In this document: positions 28,209-37,930 of the stretch, in pieces
How positions within the stretch are numbered: the stretch's first letter is position 1
How the letters are laid out: each line of letters begins with the position of its first letter
Source of the DNA: Verrucomicrobiia bacterium
Lineage (GTDB): Bacteria > Verrucomicrobiota > Verrucomicrobiia > Limisphaerales > DSYF01
DNA length: 64,000 nt
Direction: 5' to 3'
NCBI GenBank assembly: GCA_035765895.1
Contig: DASTWL010000033.1
Coordinates: forward strand, 62,001-126,000
The notes under the pieces: model-generated
The model's input: only the letters and a program-made list of their open reading frames with translations
The model's database searches: none
Told to the model about the DNA's origin: nothing
Made by a program: the position numbers and the translations under genes

Positions 28209-29312
28209 ATGGCGAAGATTGAATTGATCACGAACCAGTCACCGGCGGAACTCGGCTATTCCATGCCCGCCGAATGGGAACCGCACGCCGCCACCTGGCT
28301 CGGCTGGCCGCACAACGAATCCGACTGGCCCGACAAGATTGACACCATCCGCTGGGTCTATGGCGAAATGGTCCGCAAAATCACGCAGGGCGAGATCGTC
28401 CGCCTGCTCGTGCGCAGCAAAGCCGAGGCAAAATTCGCCGCCAGCTATCTCAAGCGCGCCCATTGCGATCTGAAGCAGGTCCAGTTTGTTGTGCATCCGA
28501 CCAACCGCGGCTGGACGCGCGACAGCGGGCCGATCCATGTAACCCGCCCCGCTCCGCGTTCCGCATTCCGCACTCCGCGTTCAGAAAAGGCGATCGTCCA
28601 TTTCCATTTCAACGCCTGGGCCAAATACCGCAACTGGCAGCTCGACACCAAAGTTCCGGAGACCGCGGCGGCCCTGCTCAAACGCCCGTTGTTTGACGCG
28701 CAGTTCAACGGGAAGAAGTTCGTCATCGAGGGTGGCGGCATCGAGGTGAATGGCCGCGGCACGTTGCTCACCACCGAGGAATGCTATCAGCATCCGACGA
28801 TTCAGGTGCGCAACAAGGGCATGACCAAGGCGCAATATGACGCGCAGTTCAAAAAGTATCTCGGCGTGAAGAACGTCCTTTGGCTCGTCGCGGGCCCCGT
28901 GGGCGACGACACGCATGGCCACATTGACGACATCTGCCGCTTCACGGACCCCAGGACGCTCGTGCTCATCAAGGAGACGAACACGAAGGATCCGAACTAC
29001 CAGCCGCTCGCCGAAAACTGGGAGCGCATTCAGGATTTGCGCCTCGAAGACGGCTCGAAGCCCGAGGTCATCGCGCTGCCAATGCCCGCTCCGGTCCACT
29101 ACAAGAACTGGCGGCTGCCGGCGAGCTACGCGAATTTCTACATCGCGAATTCCTGCGTCATCGTCCCGACGTTCAACGACCCGAACGACCGCGTCGCGCT
29201 CGGCATCCTCGGCGACTTGTTCAAGGACCGCCCCGTTGTCGGCATCCACGCGGTGGATTTGGTGCTGGGCTTCGGTTCGTTGCACTGCCTGACGCAGCAG
29301 GAGCCGGCGTAG
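28209..29312 (+). CDS. aguA: Agmatine deiminase
   Basis: Hydrolyses agmatine to N-carbamoylputrescine, a route to putrescine. The 367-residue protein shows the amidinotransferase-fold marks EWEPHAATWLGWPHNESDW, RDSGPIHV, FVIEGGGIEVNGRGTLL, and the catalytic cysteine in FGSLHCLTQQEP (C360). ATG 28209 (MAKIELITNQSPAEL) gives the family's length. After RDSGPIHV an unusual stretch, TRPAPRSAFRTPRSEKAI, replaces the shorter family loop; it is encoded by a repetitive CCGCRTTCCGC insertion. The partner aguB is not adjacent. The enzyme links to the polyamine genes at 14-18 kb. Confidence 0.9.
   Translation: MAKIELITNQSPAELGYSMPAEWEPHAATWLGWPHNESDWPDKIDTIRWVYGEMVRKITQGEIVRLLVRSKAEAKFAASYLKRAHCDLKQVQFVVHPTNRGWTRDSGPIHVTRPAPRSAFRTPRSEKAIVHFHFNAWAKYRNWQLDTKVPETAAALLKRPLFDAQFNGKKFVIEGGGIEVNGRGTLLTTEECYQHPTIQVRNKGMTKAQYDAQFKKYLGVKNVLWLVAGPVGDDTHGHIDDICRFTDPRTLVLIKETNTKDPNYQPLAENWERIQDLRLEDGSKPEVIALPMPAPVHYKNWRLPASYANFYIANSCVIVPTFNDPNDRVALGILGDLFKDRPVVGIHAVDLVLGFGSLHCLTQQEPA
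28552..28582 (+). repeat. Short tandem-like repeat inserted in aguA
   Basis: Repeating units CTCCGCGTTC, CGCATTCCGC and ACTCCGCGTTC in about 31 bases, coding for an extra loop (PRSAFRTPRS) next to an active-site motif of agmatine deiminase. It probably came from an interspersed repeat. Confidence 0.5.
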
Positions 29313-29324
29313 AGCAGAACCCGT

Positions 29325-30887
29325 TCAGTCCTGCCACGCGGGCAGCTCCAGAATGAAGGTGGCGCCCTCGCCGAGACGGCTTTCGCACCGCACCGAGCCG
29401 TGCATGGCTTCAGCGAGGCGCTTGACGATGGAGAGCCCCAGCCCGTTGGACGATTCGCCGCCCGTGGGCCGGGCGCTGAGCCGGGTGAACTTGCCGAACA
29501 GTTTGCGCTGATCCGCCTCGCTGAGGCCCGGCCCTTCGTCACGGACGGAAACCATTGCCGTGGAGCCGTTCATCGTCACGCGGAGGTGAACGGTGGTCTT
29601 GAACGGCGAATACTTCACGGCGTTGGACAAAAGGTTGTCGAGAATTTGCATCGTGGCGTTACGATCGGCCCGGCACCAGCACGGCGAGTCCGTCTCCAGG
29701 CGCAGTTGGATTTCCTTGCGCGTGGCCGACGGCCGGTTGTGCTCCAAACATTCATGCGTCAGTGCGTGAAGGTCACAGCGTTCGAGGTTCGAGGTGAACC
29801 TGCCCTGTTCGATGGCGTTGGCGTCGAGCAGGTTTTTGATCAGGTGCAGCATGCGGGTGCCGGCGCCGACGATGTTGCCGAGCAACTGTTCCCGTTTCGT
29901 TTCATCGCGGCTGAACTTGAGCAGCTCCGCCGTGCCGATGACCACCGTGAGCGGATTCTTCAAGTCGTGCGCCGCAATGCCGAGGAATTCGTTCTTCTCC
30001 TGATTCAGGTGGACCAGCTCGGTGTTGGACCTTTCGAGTTCGGCGAGCGCCTGCTGCATTTTGCCGAAGGCCTGCTCGCGGCTGGTTTCAAAAATCACCC
30101 CGAGCAGAAACATGAACAGAATGAACCCGAGATAGCCGGCGGCGGACACCAGGCCCTCCCAGCGCGGGTCATACGCGGGCGGCAACGGCACGCCGGCGAG
30201 ATTCAGGCCCACAATGCCGGCGCACGCCGCGAAGCTGGCCACCATCCACCGCCCCGCCGCCCCGCGGCCGAGCAGCAACAACGCGCACAGCGGCACGCTT
30301 GCCAGCCAGGCCAGGGCGTGTCCGGTCATGCCGCCTTCGAGACAGCACAACGCCGCAAAGCCGAGAATCAGAATCAGCACCAGCGCGTTCCCCGCGATGT
30401 CCATCGAGCCCGTGCGCCGCAGCAACGCGGGCATCGTCGCAAAGCCGGAGCTGCAAATCACAATCACCAGCGCACCCCAGTCGTGGCCGATCAGCAAATA
30501 GAACGTGGCGTAAATGAGTCCGAAGAACGCGCCCAGAAACCCGAACCGGCAAATCAGCCGCGCCCGCCGGGCCGCGTCCGGATTCTGGTCGCACGCCGCG
30601 GGAATGAAACGATCCGTCTGCCGCGCCAGTTGCCGGCTGAGGGCGCCCCACACCCGCCCCCCCAGGCGCACCGGCCGGTCCGGCCGGCCTGAAATCTCTG
30701 GAGCGGCCGACGGCGCGAAAGCTGAATCAAGATCGGGCATGGGCAATCGGGTTTTGAGACGTTGCCGGGCACAGGTGTCCAAGAATGATTCACGGGCCAC
30801 CTGCACGGGCACGTTGCCGACAAGTCCAGCAAGGTCCATTCCGCCACCGCCGGAAGTCATTTCTGCTCCGCCGCCAGCGTCTGACAT
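29325..30887 (-). CDS. Membrane-bound sensor histidine kinase
   Basis: A 520-residue hybrid-free histidine kinase. The N-terminal 110 residues are cytoplasmic and low in known motifs. A multi-span sensor of about five to six helices follows (LGAFFGLIYATFYLLIG, ALVLILILGFAALCCLEGG, LGFILFMFLLGVIF), then a short coiled linker (MQQALAELERSNTELVHLNQ). The H box is FLGIAAHDLKNPLTVVIGT, the N box DNLLSNAVKYSPF, and the G boxes DEGPGL and GLGLSIVKRLAEAM. Its start overlaps the stop of the SET-domain gene (TGATG), implying translational coupling. No response regulator is adjacent, so its partner is unknown. Confidence 0.88.
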   Translation of the reverse strand: MSDAGGGAEMTSGGGGMDLAGLVGNVPVQVARESFLDTCARQRLKTRLPMPDLDSAFAPSAAPEISGRPDRPVRLGGRVWGALSRQLARQTDRFIPAACDQNPDAARRARLICRFGFLGAFFGLIYATFYLLIGHDWGALVIVICSSGFATMPALLRRTGSMDIAGNALVLILILGFAALCCLEGGMTGHALAWLASVPLCALLLLGRGAAGRWMVASFAACAGIVGLNLAGVPLPPAYDPRWEGLVSAAGYLGFILFMFLLGVIFETSREQAFGKMQQALAELERSNTELVHLNQEKNEFLGIAAHDLKNPLTVVIGTAELLKFSRDETKREQLLGNIVGAGTRMLHLIKNLLDANAIEQGRFTSNLERCDLHALTHECLEHNRPSATRKEIQLRLETDSPCWCRADRNATMQILDNLLSNAVKYSPFKTTVHLRVTMNGSTAMVSVRDEGPGLSEADQRKLFGKFTRLSARPTGGESSNGLGLSIVKRLAEAMHGSVRCESRLGEGATFILELPAWQD

Positions 30888-31282
30888 CACGCACCACCGG
30901 ACAACTTTTGCGCTGCCGCCGCATCAAACGCGAAATAGTCGCAGGTCAGCTCCTCGCCTGCGCCTATGTCACGCAAGGCCACGGTGGTCACCGGCAAAAC
31001 TGCAGCCGGCGGCGCGCCCGTGTTGGGCTGCACCGCGTGGTTCATGAAGATGGAACCGTCGCCACCGAGCACCCAGCAGTCACGGGCGGCGTCGCGGAAG
31101 GCGAACCATTGCACGTGCCGTTGCGCCGGGAGTGGAAGGGCGGCGACCTGGGGGGGCGTGAATTCGCGGTCCCATTCGTGCACGAAGCGCCACACCGGCG
31201 TGCCACGCGGCACGAATTCCTCCGCGAACAATCCCAGCCCGTGAATGGCGCTGGGCCGCACGCGCGTTTGAATGAGCATCAT
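30887..31282 (-). CDS. SET-domain protein-lysine methyltransferase
   Basis: A small 131-residue SET protein that probably methylates a lysine of some protein with S-adenosylmethionine. It shows the whole minimal SET order: IHGLGLFAEEFVPRGTPVW, the pseudoknot motif FMNHAVQPNTG (NHxxxPN type), and GEELTCDYFAFD. No post-SET cysteines are seen. ATG 31282 starts MMLIQTRVRPSAIHGLG; the frame extends to 31312 but that part is not family-like. It is translationally coupled to the histidine kinase downstream. Such bacterial SET proteins usually have unknown substrates. Confidence 0.85.
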   Translation of the reverse strand: MMLIQTRVRPSAIHGLGLFAEEFVPRGTPVWRFVHEWDREFTPPQVAALPLPAQRHVQWFAFRDAARDCWVLGGDGSIFMNHAVQPNTGAPPAAVLPVTTVALRDIGAGEELTCDYFAFDAAAAQKLSGGA

Positions 31283-31396
31283 GGCACGCAATCTAGCAGC
31301 CCGCCGCCACAATGCCAGACGGCGGAGAGCTTTCGCCCAAACGCACCCGCAGTAGTCGCTGACAAATCATGATTACCCGGCTATGCTCTGGCTCAC

Positions 31397-33922
31397 TTGA
31401 ATCAGCGGAGCAGCCATCTCAAACGGTTGACCGGGCTCGTTGGCCGGTGGGCAAACCTGCTGGTCTGGCTGGGATTCGGCGGAGCTGTCCTGCTCGGACA
31501 GGCGGGCGGGCCGCCGTGGGTGCGGTCTACAAGTGCGGTGGACGTGTTCACGAACTTGTCCACCCGGCTGCTGGCCGCGGACGGCCATCCTTTTGGCGCC
31601 GGCAACATTCCGGTTTACACGAACGGCACGTTCGCCTTCTCGCCCGACGTGCATCGCGTGCTGCAGGTGGCCGCGAACATCTATGATGCTTCGACCAACC
31701 GCACGGATCGCGGCGGGCCCGATGCGCCGTTTCTGCCCAGCGTGTTTCGCCCCACTTTCGCTGTCGCAACCAACGGCGACATTTTCATCAACAACTGGCT
31801 GGAAGTGACGAATGCCGGCGACGCCGAGCTGGCCCAGCCGCTGGACTTGAACGAGCCCGATGAGCTGGCCCAGGTCCGCGCGGCAGGATTTTTCAGCGGC
31901 AACCTCTACGACGTGCCCTGGATTATTGGCGCCAAGAAGGGTTTTCCCAATTTCAACGAATTCGCCCTGCAAAGCGTGGCACAGATCACCCGCCGGCTGC
32001 AATTGCGCCGGCTGACGCCCCTGACACGGCCGATGGCCACCAACCAGATGTTCCTCGTCGGCATCTCGAACATCCTGGGCGTGGAATTGTGGCATCCCTA
32101 CGTGTCAAACTATTCACGCGCGGTGCAGGTCATCGTGGCGGATGATCTCACCATCACCTTGAGCGCCACCAATGACGCGACGTTCGATTTCCGAGGCACG
32201 CAGCAGGTGAGCCGCATGACGATTGGCGGGGTCACCAACTTGGAGGCCGGAACCTGGCCCGGCACCGGCAATGATTTAATCAATGGCACCCGTCTCAGGC
32301 TAAGCTTCGTGATTCCGCTGCTGACCAATCTGGTCGTGCTGCAGGATTCCATTTACCGGACGGACTCAGGCCCCACGCCCTATTTCACAACGCAGACCAA
32401 TTCGGGCGTCAACCTTTTGGACGGCTTCGAGCAAACCGGCCGTTTCCCGTTGCCGCAATTCCAACTCGCCGTCACCAACCGGATCCGCGTGCTGCTGATT
32501 GACACCGACACGCAGCGCGTCATTGATTGCGTGCAACTGGGCGGACTGATGAGCCTTCGCAATCTGAGTGAAGAACTCGGTGATCAAACCATTTTTCCAG
32601 TAGACTCAACCGAAGCTGCCCTTTGGGCTACAAACCGAGTCGGCGGGGACAGCATCTCCAATGCTCCGGCGGGCGTTATCAACCAGCTTCAAGCTGGCTT
32701 GGGCAACATCAATATTGTCAACTGGAATTCTTACGGCATCGCTCAACCATCCGGACAGACCAAACAAAAGGCCATCGACTCTTTCCGCGTTTTCTGCCGC
32801 CTGACACCGATTTATTTTCCCAACACGGTCAACACAAACCTGATCGTGACCGCGCCCTTCACGCCCACCCGCAAGACGTCGCTTTACCAGACGTGGCAGG
32901 CCAACGATCCGTTCGTGCATTTTCAGCGCGCCGACCTCCAGTCGATCACGGGCAGTTGGGGCCTGCGCCGCGAATCACCGAACGGCCCGGTCCTCGCCGT
33001 TCCGAACCTCGGTTCGCTAAACAACCGCTTCGAGCCCTGGGGTGGCAACCCAAGCAGCTCGCAATCTCTCGGCATCGTTCCGCCGTATGACCTGACGGTC
33101 AAAGACCCGCTGATCCGCTCTGCGGAAAACTGGCAATTCGGCGAGCCCGCTCCACTGGCGGTAGCCTGGCTCGGCCGCGTGCATCGCGGCACCCCGTGGC
33201 AGACGCTGTATTTGAAGGCGGCGAATGTTTCGCCAACGACATGGCAACAGTGGCTGGGCTTGTGGGATGCCGAGACAGCACAGCGCGCCCGTCCGGTCAC
33301 TGACCGGGCATTGATCAACTCGCTCGTCGCCCTGCTAAACACGAATACGCCCGCTACCCTGCTCTCCCTCAACACCAGCGACAACAATGCGTGGCGGCAG
33401 GCGTTCGACGGATTGACCGCCATCACCAACACCGCCACGGAGGCGGAGCTGAATTATAGCCCACCGGCTCCACGCTTTGAAACCAACCTCATGACCGCCG
33501 CTTCGCCGCAGGCGGCCGTGCTGGCCGACGCCATCCTGCAGGCGCGGGCCGGTGTTGAGTGGCAGGCAGTCACCGACGTGCTCCGCACACCAGCGCTCAC
33601 CGAGGACTCACCCTGGCTGAACCAGAGTTCGGCGGCGCAATTGCAATATGGCCTGTCGGACGAGGCCTACGAAACGCTGGCGGCCCAACTGCTGCCGCGT
33701 TTGCGCCCGGATTCAATCGGCGCGGTGCGGAGCCGTCCAACCGGCTTGGTGCTGACGTTCACAGGCTGCGACGCATTTTTCTACGTCGTCGAAGCCAGCG
33801 AGGATCTGGCGCATTGGTCTTCGTTGAGCACCAATTCACCGGAGAACGGCGTGATTGAACTCCCGCTGCCCGAAGTTCGCGATCTGCCTCGTCGCTTTTA
33901 TCGCTCGCGGCTTCTGCCGTGA
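31397..33922 (+). CDS. Large exported protein with C-terminal RFYR module
   Basis: An 841-residue protein. The best start is TTG 31397, because no ATG in this frame precedes the signal-like segment WANLLVWLGFGGAVLLGQAG; the start is therefore uncertain. The mature protein is rich in Thr, Asn and beta-type sequence (SPDVHRVLQVAANIYDAST, GVELWHPYVSNYSRAVQVIV) and contains no enzyme motif I know. It ends with VVEASEDLAHWSSLSTNSP and DLPRRFYRSRLLP, the tail pattern also seen in the Ig-domain protein at 52 kb. It is probably secreted or displayed. No surrounding operon gives a role. Confidence 0.7.
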   Translation: MNQRSSHLKRLTGLVGRWANLLVWLGFGGAVLLGQAGGPPWVRSTSAVDVFTNLSTRLLAADGHPFGAGNIPVYTNGTFAFSPDVHRVLQVAANIYDASTNRTDRGGPDAPFLPSVFRPTFAVATNGDIFINNWLEVTNAGDAELAQPLDLNEPDELAQVRAAGFFSGNLYDVPWIIGAKKGFPNFNEFALQSVAQITRRLQLRRLTPLTRPMATNQMFLVGISNILGVELWHPYVSNYSRAVQVIVADDLTITLSATNDATFDFRGTQQVSRMTIGGVTNLEAGTWPGTGNDLINGTRLRLSFVIPLLTNLVVLQDSIYRTDSGPTPYFTTQTNSGVNLLDGFEQTGRFPLPQFQLAVTNRIRVLLIDTDTQRVIDCVQLGGLMSLRNLSEELGDQTIFPVDSTEAALWATNRVGGDSISNAPAGVINQLQAGLGNINIVNWNSYGIAQPSGQTKQKAIDSFRVFCRLTPIYFPNTVNTNLIVTAPFTPTRKTSLYQTWQANDPFVHFQRADLQSITGSWGLRRESPNGPVLAVPNLGSLNNRFEPWGGNPSSSQSLGIVPPYDLTVKDPLIRSAENWQFGEPAPLAVAWLGRVHRGTPWQTLYLKAANVSPTTWQQWLGLWDAETAQRARPVTDRALINSLVALLNTNTPATLLSLNTSDNNAWRQAFDGLTAITNTATEAELNYSPPAPRFETNLMTAASPQAAVLADAILQARAGVEWQAVTDVLRTPALTEDSPWLNQSSAAQLQYGLSDEAYETLAAQLLPRLRPDSIGAVRSRPTGLVLTFTGCDAFFYVVEASEDLAHWSSLSTNSPENGVIELPLPEVRDLPRRFYRSRLLP

Positions 33923-33953
33923 CGGTTTGCGGCGTGGTTCGCTTTCCGCCCGG

Positions 33954-34703
33954 CTACAACTGATTTCCCAGCGCGGCGCGGTAGTGCGAAGGGGACAGGC
34001 CCGCCGTCTGGCGGAACTGGCGGGTGAAGGCGCTCTGGTCGGAATAACCGCAGTCCAGCGCGATGACGGCAATGGGATCGTTGGTCTCGCGCAGGCGCTT
34101 GACGGCGGCTTCCATGCGGATTTTCTGAATCAGCTGTCCCGCGGTGAGCTGGAAGATCCGCCGAATCCGCTGTTCGAACTGGTAGCTGGACAGCCCGGCC
34201 TGGCGCGCGAGTTCCTTCACGCGCAGGGTGCTGCCAAAATTTTGCTGCATGTGCTGCACCACCTTCGCCACCGCCGAGTAATCCTCGCCCCGCTCGTTCG
34301 CCGCGCGCAAATCCTTGGAAATCCCCACGAGCCCGACGACCTGGCCTGCGCGGTTCCGCAACGGAAGTTTGTTGGTCAGGCACCAGCCGCGGCCGCCGGT
34401 CGGATAGAAATGAAGTTCCAGTTGATTCAGGATGGGCGTGCCGTTTCGCAGCACACTTTCGTCCTGTGCGCGGTAACCTTCCCCCAGTGGCAGGGGAAAG
34501 AGTTCATCCGCGCGCCGGCCAATCAACTCCCGTTTGTCCCGCCGCCCGCAGCGTTCCACCAGCGTGCGGTTGACCACCACGTATTCGCAGCGGCGGTTCT
34601 TGATGAAAAAGACCAGGTCGGCCAGACAGTCGAACAAGGCTTCGCCGGTGAACGGCTCGGCCAGTTGGGAGAAAAGCTCGGTTTGGAGTTGCGCCGGGGT
34701 CAT
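33954..34703 (-). CDS. AraC-family transcriptional regulator with PAS domain
   Basis: A 249-residue regulator. A PAS-like sensory domain occupies residues about 20-130 (FDCLADLVFFIKNRRCEYVV, LIGRRADELFPLPLGEGYRA, GLVGISKDLRAANE). It is followed by a double helix-turn-helix of the AraC type (VKELARQAGLSSYQFEQRIR and IAVIALDCGYSDQSAFTRQF). It is divergent from the hydroxyproline operon starting at 34797, with 93 bases between, so it most likely controls that operon in response to hydroxyproline or a derivative. This assignment rests on position. PAS input replaces the usual cupin ligand domain. Confidence 0.85.
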   Translation of the reverse strand: MTPAQLQTELFSQLAEPFTGEALFDCLADLVFFIKNRRCEYVVVNRTLVERCGRRDKRELIGRRADELFPLPLGEGYRAQDESVLRNGTPILNQLELHFYPTGGRGWCLTNKLPLRNRAGQVVGLVGISKDLRAANERGEDYSAVAKVVQHMQQNFGSTLRVKELARQAGLSSYQFEQRIRRIFQLTAGQLIQKIRMEAAVKRLRETNDPIAVIALDCGYSDQSAFTRQFRQTAGLSPSHYRAALGNQL

Positions 34704-34796
34704 GGTTCAACCGTTGTGCCGAAATGTTAGCCGGGGCTCCACCGCCCGACAAGACACCAAGGGCGATGCCGGGCAGAATGTCAGTCGTTTCAGACC

Positions 34797-35738
34797 ATGC
34801 CCATGCGCAAGGTAACCATCATCGATTCCCATACGGGCGGCGAACCGACCCGCGTCGTGACAGCCGGCGGCCCGGACCTCGGCCGCGGCCCGCTCGCGGA
34901 ACGCCGCGACGCCTTCCGCCGCGAGCACGACCATTTCCGCTCGGCCGTCGTCAATGAACCGCGCGGTTCGGACGTCGTCGTGGGCGCGTTGCTGGTGGAG
35001 CCCACCGACCCGGCGTGCGCAGCGGGCGTCATCTTCTTCAACAACGTCGGTTACCTCGGCATGTGCGGGCACGGCACCATCGGACTCATGGTGACGCTGG
35101 CGCATCTGGGCCGCATTCAACCGGGCGAACACCGGATTGAAACCCCCGTCGGCATCGTCACGGCGACCTTGCACGCGAACGGTGAAGTGTCCGTGGGCAA
35201 CGTGCCCAGCTGGCGCGCACAGGCCGGCGTAACCGTGGACGTGCCCGGATTCGGACCCGTGACCGGCGACGTGGCGTGGGGCGGCAACTGGTTTTTCCTC
35301 GTCGAAAAGCACGGTCAGGAATTGACGCTGGCGAACGCGGACCGGCTCACGGATTTTTGCTGGCGGGTGCGCCAGGCCGTCAACGCCCAGGGCTTTCCGG
35401 ACGTGGATCACGTCGAGCTGTTCGGTCCGCCCACTTTGGCGGGCGCGCATTCGCGGAATTTTGTGCAATGCCCGGGCAAGGCTTACGACCGGTCGCCGTG
35501 CGGCACGGGCACCAGCGCCAAGCTGGCGTGCCTCGCCGCCGCCGGCAAATTGCCACCCGGCGAAACCTGGGTGCAGGAAAGCATCATCGGCAGCACGTTT
35601 GCCGGAAAATTCACCTGGCTCGACCGCGCCGCCGGTCAGATCGCACCGGTCATCACCGGCGCGGCGTTTGTAAATGCCGAGGCCACCCAGCTCCTCGACG
35701 AAAGCGACCCGTTCTGCTGGGGCATCCGGACGTTATGA
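34797..35738 (+). CDS. 4-hydroxyproline 2-epimerase (proline racemase family)
   Basis: Converts trans-4-hydroxy-L-proline to cis-4-hydroxy-D-proline, the first step of bacterial hydroxyproline use. The 313-residue protein has both catalytic cysteines of a true epimerase: MCGHGTIG (C90) and [10 protein letters not shown] (about C235). A dehydratase relative would have Thr at the second position. Other marks are [12 protein letters not shown] at the start and [10 protein letters not shown] late. Either ATG 34797 or ATG 34803 may be the start. It overlaps the next gene by four bases (ATGA). Proline racemase itself is the alternative, but the following genes point to hydroxyproline. Confidence 0.87.
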   Translation: MPMRKVTIIDSHTGGEPTRVVTAGGPDLGRGPLAERRDAFRREHDHFRSAVVNEPRGSDVVVGALLVEPTDPACAAGVIFFNNVGYLGMCGHGTIGLMVTLAHLGRIQPGEHRIETPVGIVTATLHANGEVSVGNVPSWRAQAGVTVDVPGFGPVTGDVAWGGNWFFLVEKHGQELTLANADRLTDFCWRVRQAVNAQGFPDVDHVELFGPPTLAGAHSRNFVQCPGKAYDRSPCGTGTSAKLACLAAAGKLPPGETWVQESIIGSTFAGKFTWLDRAAGQIAPVITGAAFVNAEATQLLDESDPFCWGIRTL

Positions 35739-36991
35739 GCAAACGCATCCTCATCGTGGGCGCCGGCGTCGTCGGACTGAGCACGGCTTACTACTGCGCC
35801 CGCCGCGGATTCAACGTCACAGTGGTCGAGCGCAAGCCGGCCGAGCGCGACGGCACGTCGTTTGGCAACGCCGGCATGGTGGTGCCGAGCCATTTCATTC
35901 CGCTCGCGGCGCCCGGCATGGTCGCGCTGGGCCTGAAATGGATGTGGAATCCCGCCTCGCCGTTCTTCATCAAGCCGCGCCTGGATGCGGGTCTGCTGAG
36001 CTGGGGCCTGAAGTTCTGGCGCGCCGCCAGCCCCGGGCACGTCCGCCGCGCCGCGCCGTTGATTCGCGATCTTTCGCTCGCCAGCCGCGCGTGCTTTGAG
36101 GAAATCGCCGCGCTGCCCGGCGTGGACTTTGGCCTGGTGAAACGCGGACTGCTCATGCTCTGCCAGACGGAACACACGCTGCACGAAGAAGCCGGCACCG
36201 CGGAACGCGCCCGGGCGCTGGGCATTCCGGCGGACGTGCTCGACGCGCGGCAGACGACCGCCCTCGATCCGGCGGCGCGCATGAACATTGCCGGTGCGGT
36301 GCATTTTCCGCTGGATTGCCACCTCGACCCGGCGCGGTTCATGGCGGCGTTGCAGGCGCAGTCGGCCGCGCTCGGCGTGCAATTCCTCTGGCAGTCCGAG
36401 GGGCTGGATTTCCGGGTCGAAAACCGCCGCCTCCGGGCGCTCACCACGGCATCGGGCGACGCCTTGGAAGCCGACGAATTCGTTCTCTGTGGCGGATCCT
36501 GGACGCCCGCGCTGGCACGCCGGCTCGGCCTCAAACTGCCGATGGAAGCAGGCAAAGGCTACAGCCTCACCCTGTCGCGGCCCCGGCGCGCGCTGCAACT
36601 CTGCTCCATCCTGACCGAGGCACGCGTGGCCGTGACGCCGATGGGCGACACATTGCGTGTGGGCGGCACCATGGAACTCGCCGGCCTGAACGAGCGCATC
36701 AGCCCGATTCGCGTGCGCAGCATCATCGAATCGTTCTGCCGCTATTACCCGGAATTTGAGCCTGCGGATTTTGACGGGATCCAGCCGTGGGTTGGCCTGC
36801 GACCGTGCTCGCCCGACGGGCTGCCGTATGTGGGGCGCACGGCGAGCTTCGCCAACGTTTCGCTGGCCACCGGCCACGCCATGATGGGCATGAGCCTCGG
36901 TCCGGTAACAGGCCAGCTCATGGCACAGGTGCTCGCCGGCGAACCCCCGGCCTGCGAGCTGACGCAGCTTTCGCCCGACCGTTATCAATGA
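35735..36991 (+). CDS. FAD-dependent D-hydroxyproline dehydrogenase (DadA-like oxidoreductase)
   Basis: Oxidises cis-4-hydroxy-D-proline to 1-pyrroline-4-hydroxy-2-carboxylate. The 418-residue protein begins with the dinucleotide fold [20 protein letters not shown] and the acidic [20 protein letters not shown]. It contains [19 protein letters not shown] and ends with the FAD-contacting [18 protein letters not shown] and [18 protein letters not shown]. This is the DadA/glycine-oxidase class of single-chain D-amino-acid dehydrogenases, probably attached to the membrane side. Translational coupling to the epimerase gene and position before the deaminase support the substrate. Confidence 0.87.
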   Translation: MSKRILIVGAGVVGLSTAYYCARRGFNVTVVERKPAERDGTSFGNAGMVVPSHFIPLAAPGMVALGLKWMWNPASPFFIKPRLDAGLLSWGLKFWRAASPGHVRRAAPLIRDLSLASRACFEEIAALPGVDFGLVKRGLLMLCQTEHTLHEEAGTAERARALGIPADVLDARQTTALDPAARMNIAGAVHFPLDCHLDPARFMAALQAQSAALGVQFLWQSEGLDFRVENRRLRALTTASGDALEADEFVLCGGSWTPALARRLGLKLPMEAGKGYSLTLSRPRRALQLCSILTEARVAVTPMGDTLRVGGTMELAGLNERISPIRVRSIIESFCRYYPEFEPADFDGIQPWVGLRPCSPDGLPYVGRTASFANVSLATGHAMMGMSLGPVTGQLMAQVLAGEPPACELTQLSPDRYQ

Positions 36992-37022
36992 TTACAACCC
37001 CAACCGAATCCATTCTAAATTC

Positions 37023-37925
37023 ATGAAGAAAATGAAATGGGCCGGCGTCATGCCGGCCATCACCACCGCGTTCAAACCTGATTACAGCGTGGACCACGCG
37101 TTCATCGCGCGCCACGCCCAATGGCTGGTCAAAAACGGCTGCACCGGCATCGTCGCGCTCGGTTCGCTCGGCGAAAGCGCCACGCTGCGGTTCGACGAGA
37201 AAGTGGCCATTTTGAAAACCCTCGTGGCCGCCGTGGGCGACCAGGTGCCGGTGGTGGCGGGCATCGCCTCACTGAGCACGCTGGAGGCGGTGGACCTCGC
37301 GAAAGCCGCGGCTGGCGCGGGCTGCTCCGGTTTGATGGTTCTGCCGCCCTACGTGTATTCGAGCGACTGGCGCGAAATGAAGGCGCACCTGCAACCGGTC
37401 TTCCGCGCAACGAAGCTGTCGTGCATGCTTTACAACAACCCGGTTTCCTACAAAACGGATTTCCTGCCGGAGCAAATCGCGGAGCTGGCCCGGGCCCACG
37501 CCAACCTGCACGCCGTGAAGGAATCCAGCGCCGACGCCCGCCGCGTGACCGCGCTGAAGGCGTTGTGCGGGGACCGGCTGGCGCTGTTCGTGGGCGTGGA
37601 TGATTTGATCGTGGAAGGCATCCGGGCCGGCGCCACCGGCTGGGTGGCCGGGCTCGTCAATGCGTTCCCCCGCGAATCCGTGGCCCTTTACAATTACGCG
37701 CTGCGGGGCGAAAACAAGAAGGCCGACGCGTTGTATCGCTGGTTCCTGCCCCTGCTGCGCATGGACACCGTTCCGAAGTTCGTCCAGCTCATCAAGCTGG
37801 TGCAGCAGGAAATCGGCATGGGTCACGAGCGCGTCCGGGCGCCGCGCTGCGTGATGGCGGGCGCCGAACGCAAGGCCGCGCTGGCCACCTTGAAAGCCGC
37901 CCTGGCCAAACGTCCAAAGCTGTAA
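37023..37925 (+). CDS. 1-pyrroline-4-hydroxy-2-carboxylate deaminase (DapA/NAL superfamily)
   Basis: A 300-residue class I aldolase-fold protein with GVMPAITTAFKPDYSVDHAF, the GSLGESATL loop, YNNPVSYKTDF and the Schiff-base lysine in HAVKESSADARR (K166). In this operon the likely reaction is hydrolytic deamination of pyrroline-4-hydroxy-2-carboxylate to 2,5-dioxopentanoate. Dihydrodipicolinate synthase is less likely because the neighbours are hydroxyproline enzymes. It starts 31 bases after the dehydrogenase stop and ends five bases before the aldehyde dehydrogenase start, so it is clearly in the operon. Confidence 0.85.
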   Translation: MKKMKWAGVMPAITTAFKPDYSVDHAFIARHAQWLVKNGCTGIVALGSLGESATLRFDEKVAILKTLVAAVGDQVPVVAGIASLSTLEAVDLAKAAAGAGCSGLMVLPPYVYSSDWREMKAHLQPVFRATKLSCMLYNNPVSYKTDFLPEQIAELARAHANLHAVKESSADARRVTALKALCGDRLALFVGVDDLIVEGIRAGATGWVAGLVNAFPRESVALYNYALRGENKKADALYRWFLPLLRMDTVPKFVQLIKLVQQEIGMGHERVRAPRCVMAGAERKAALATLKAALAKRPKL

Positions 37926-37930
37926 ACACC

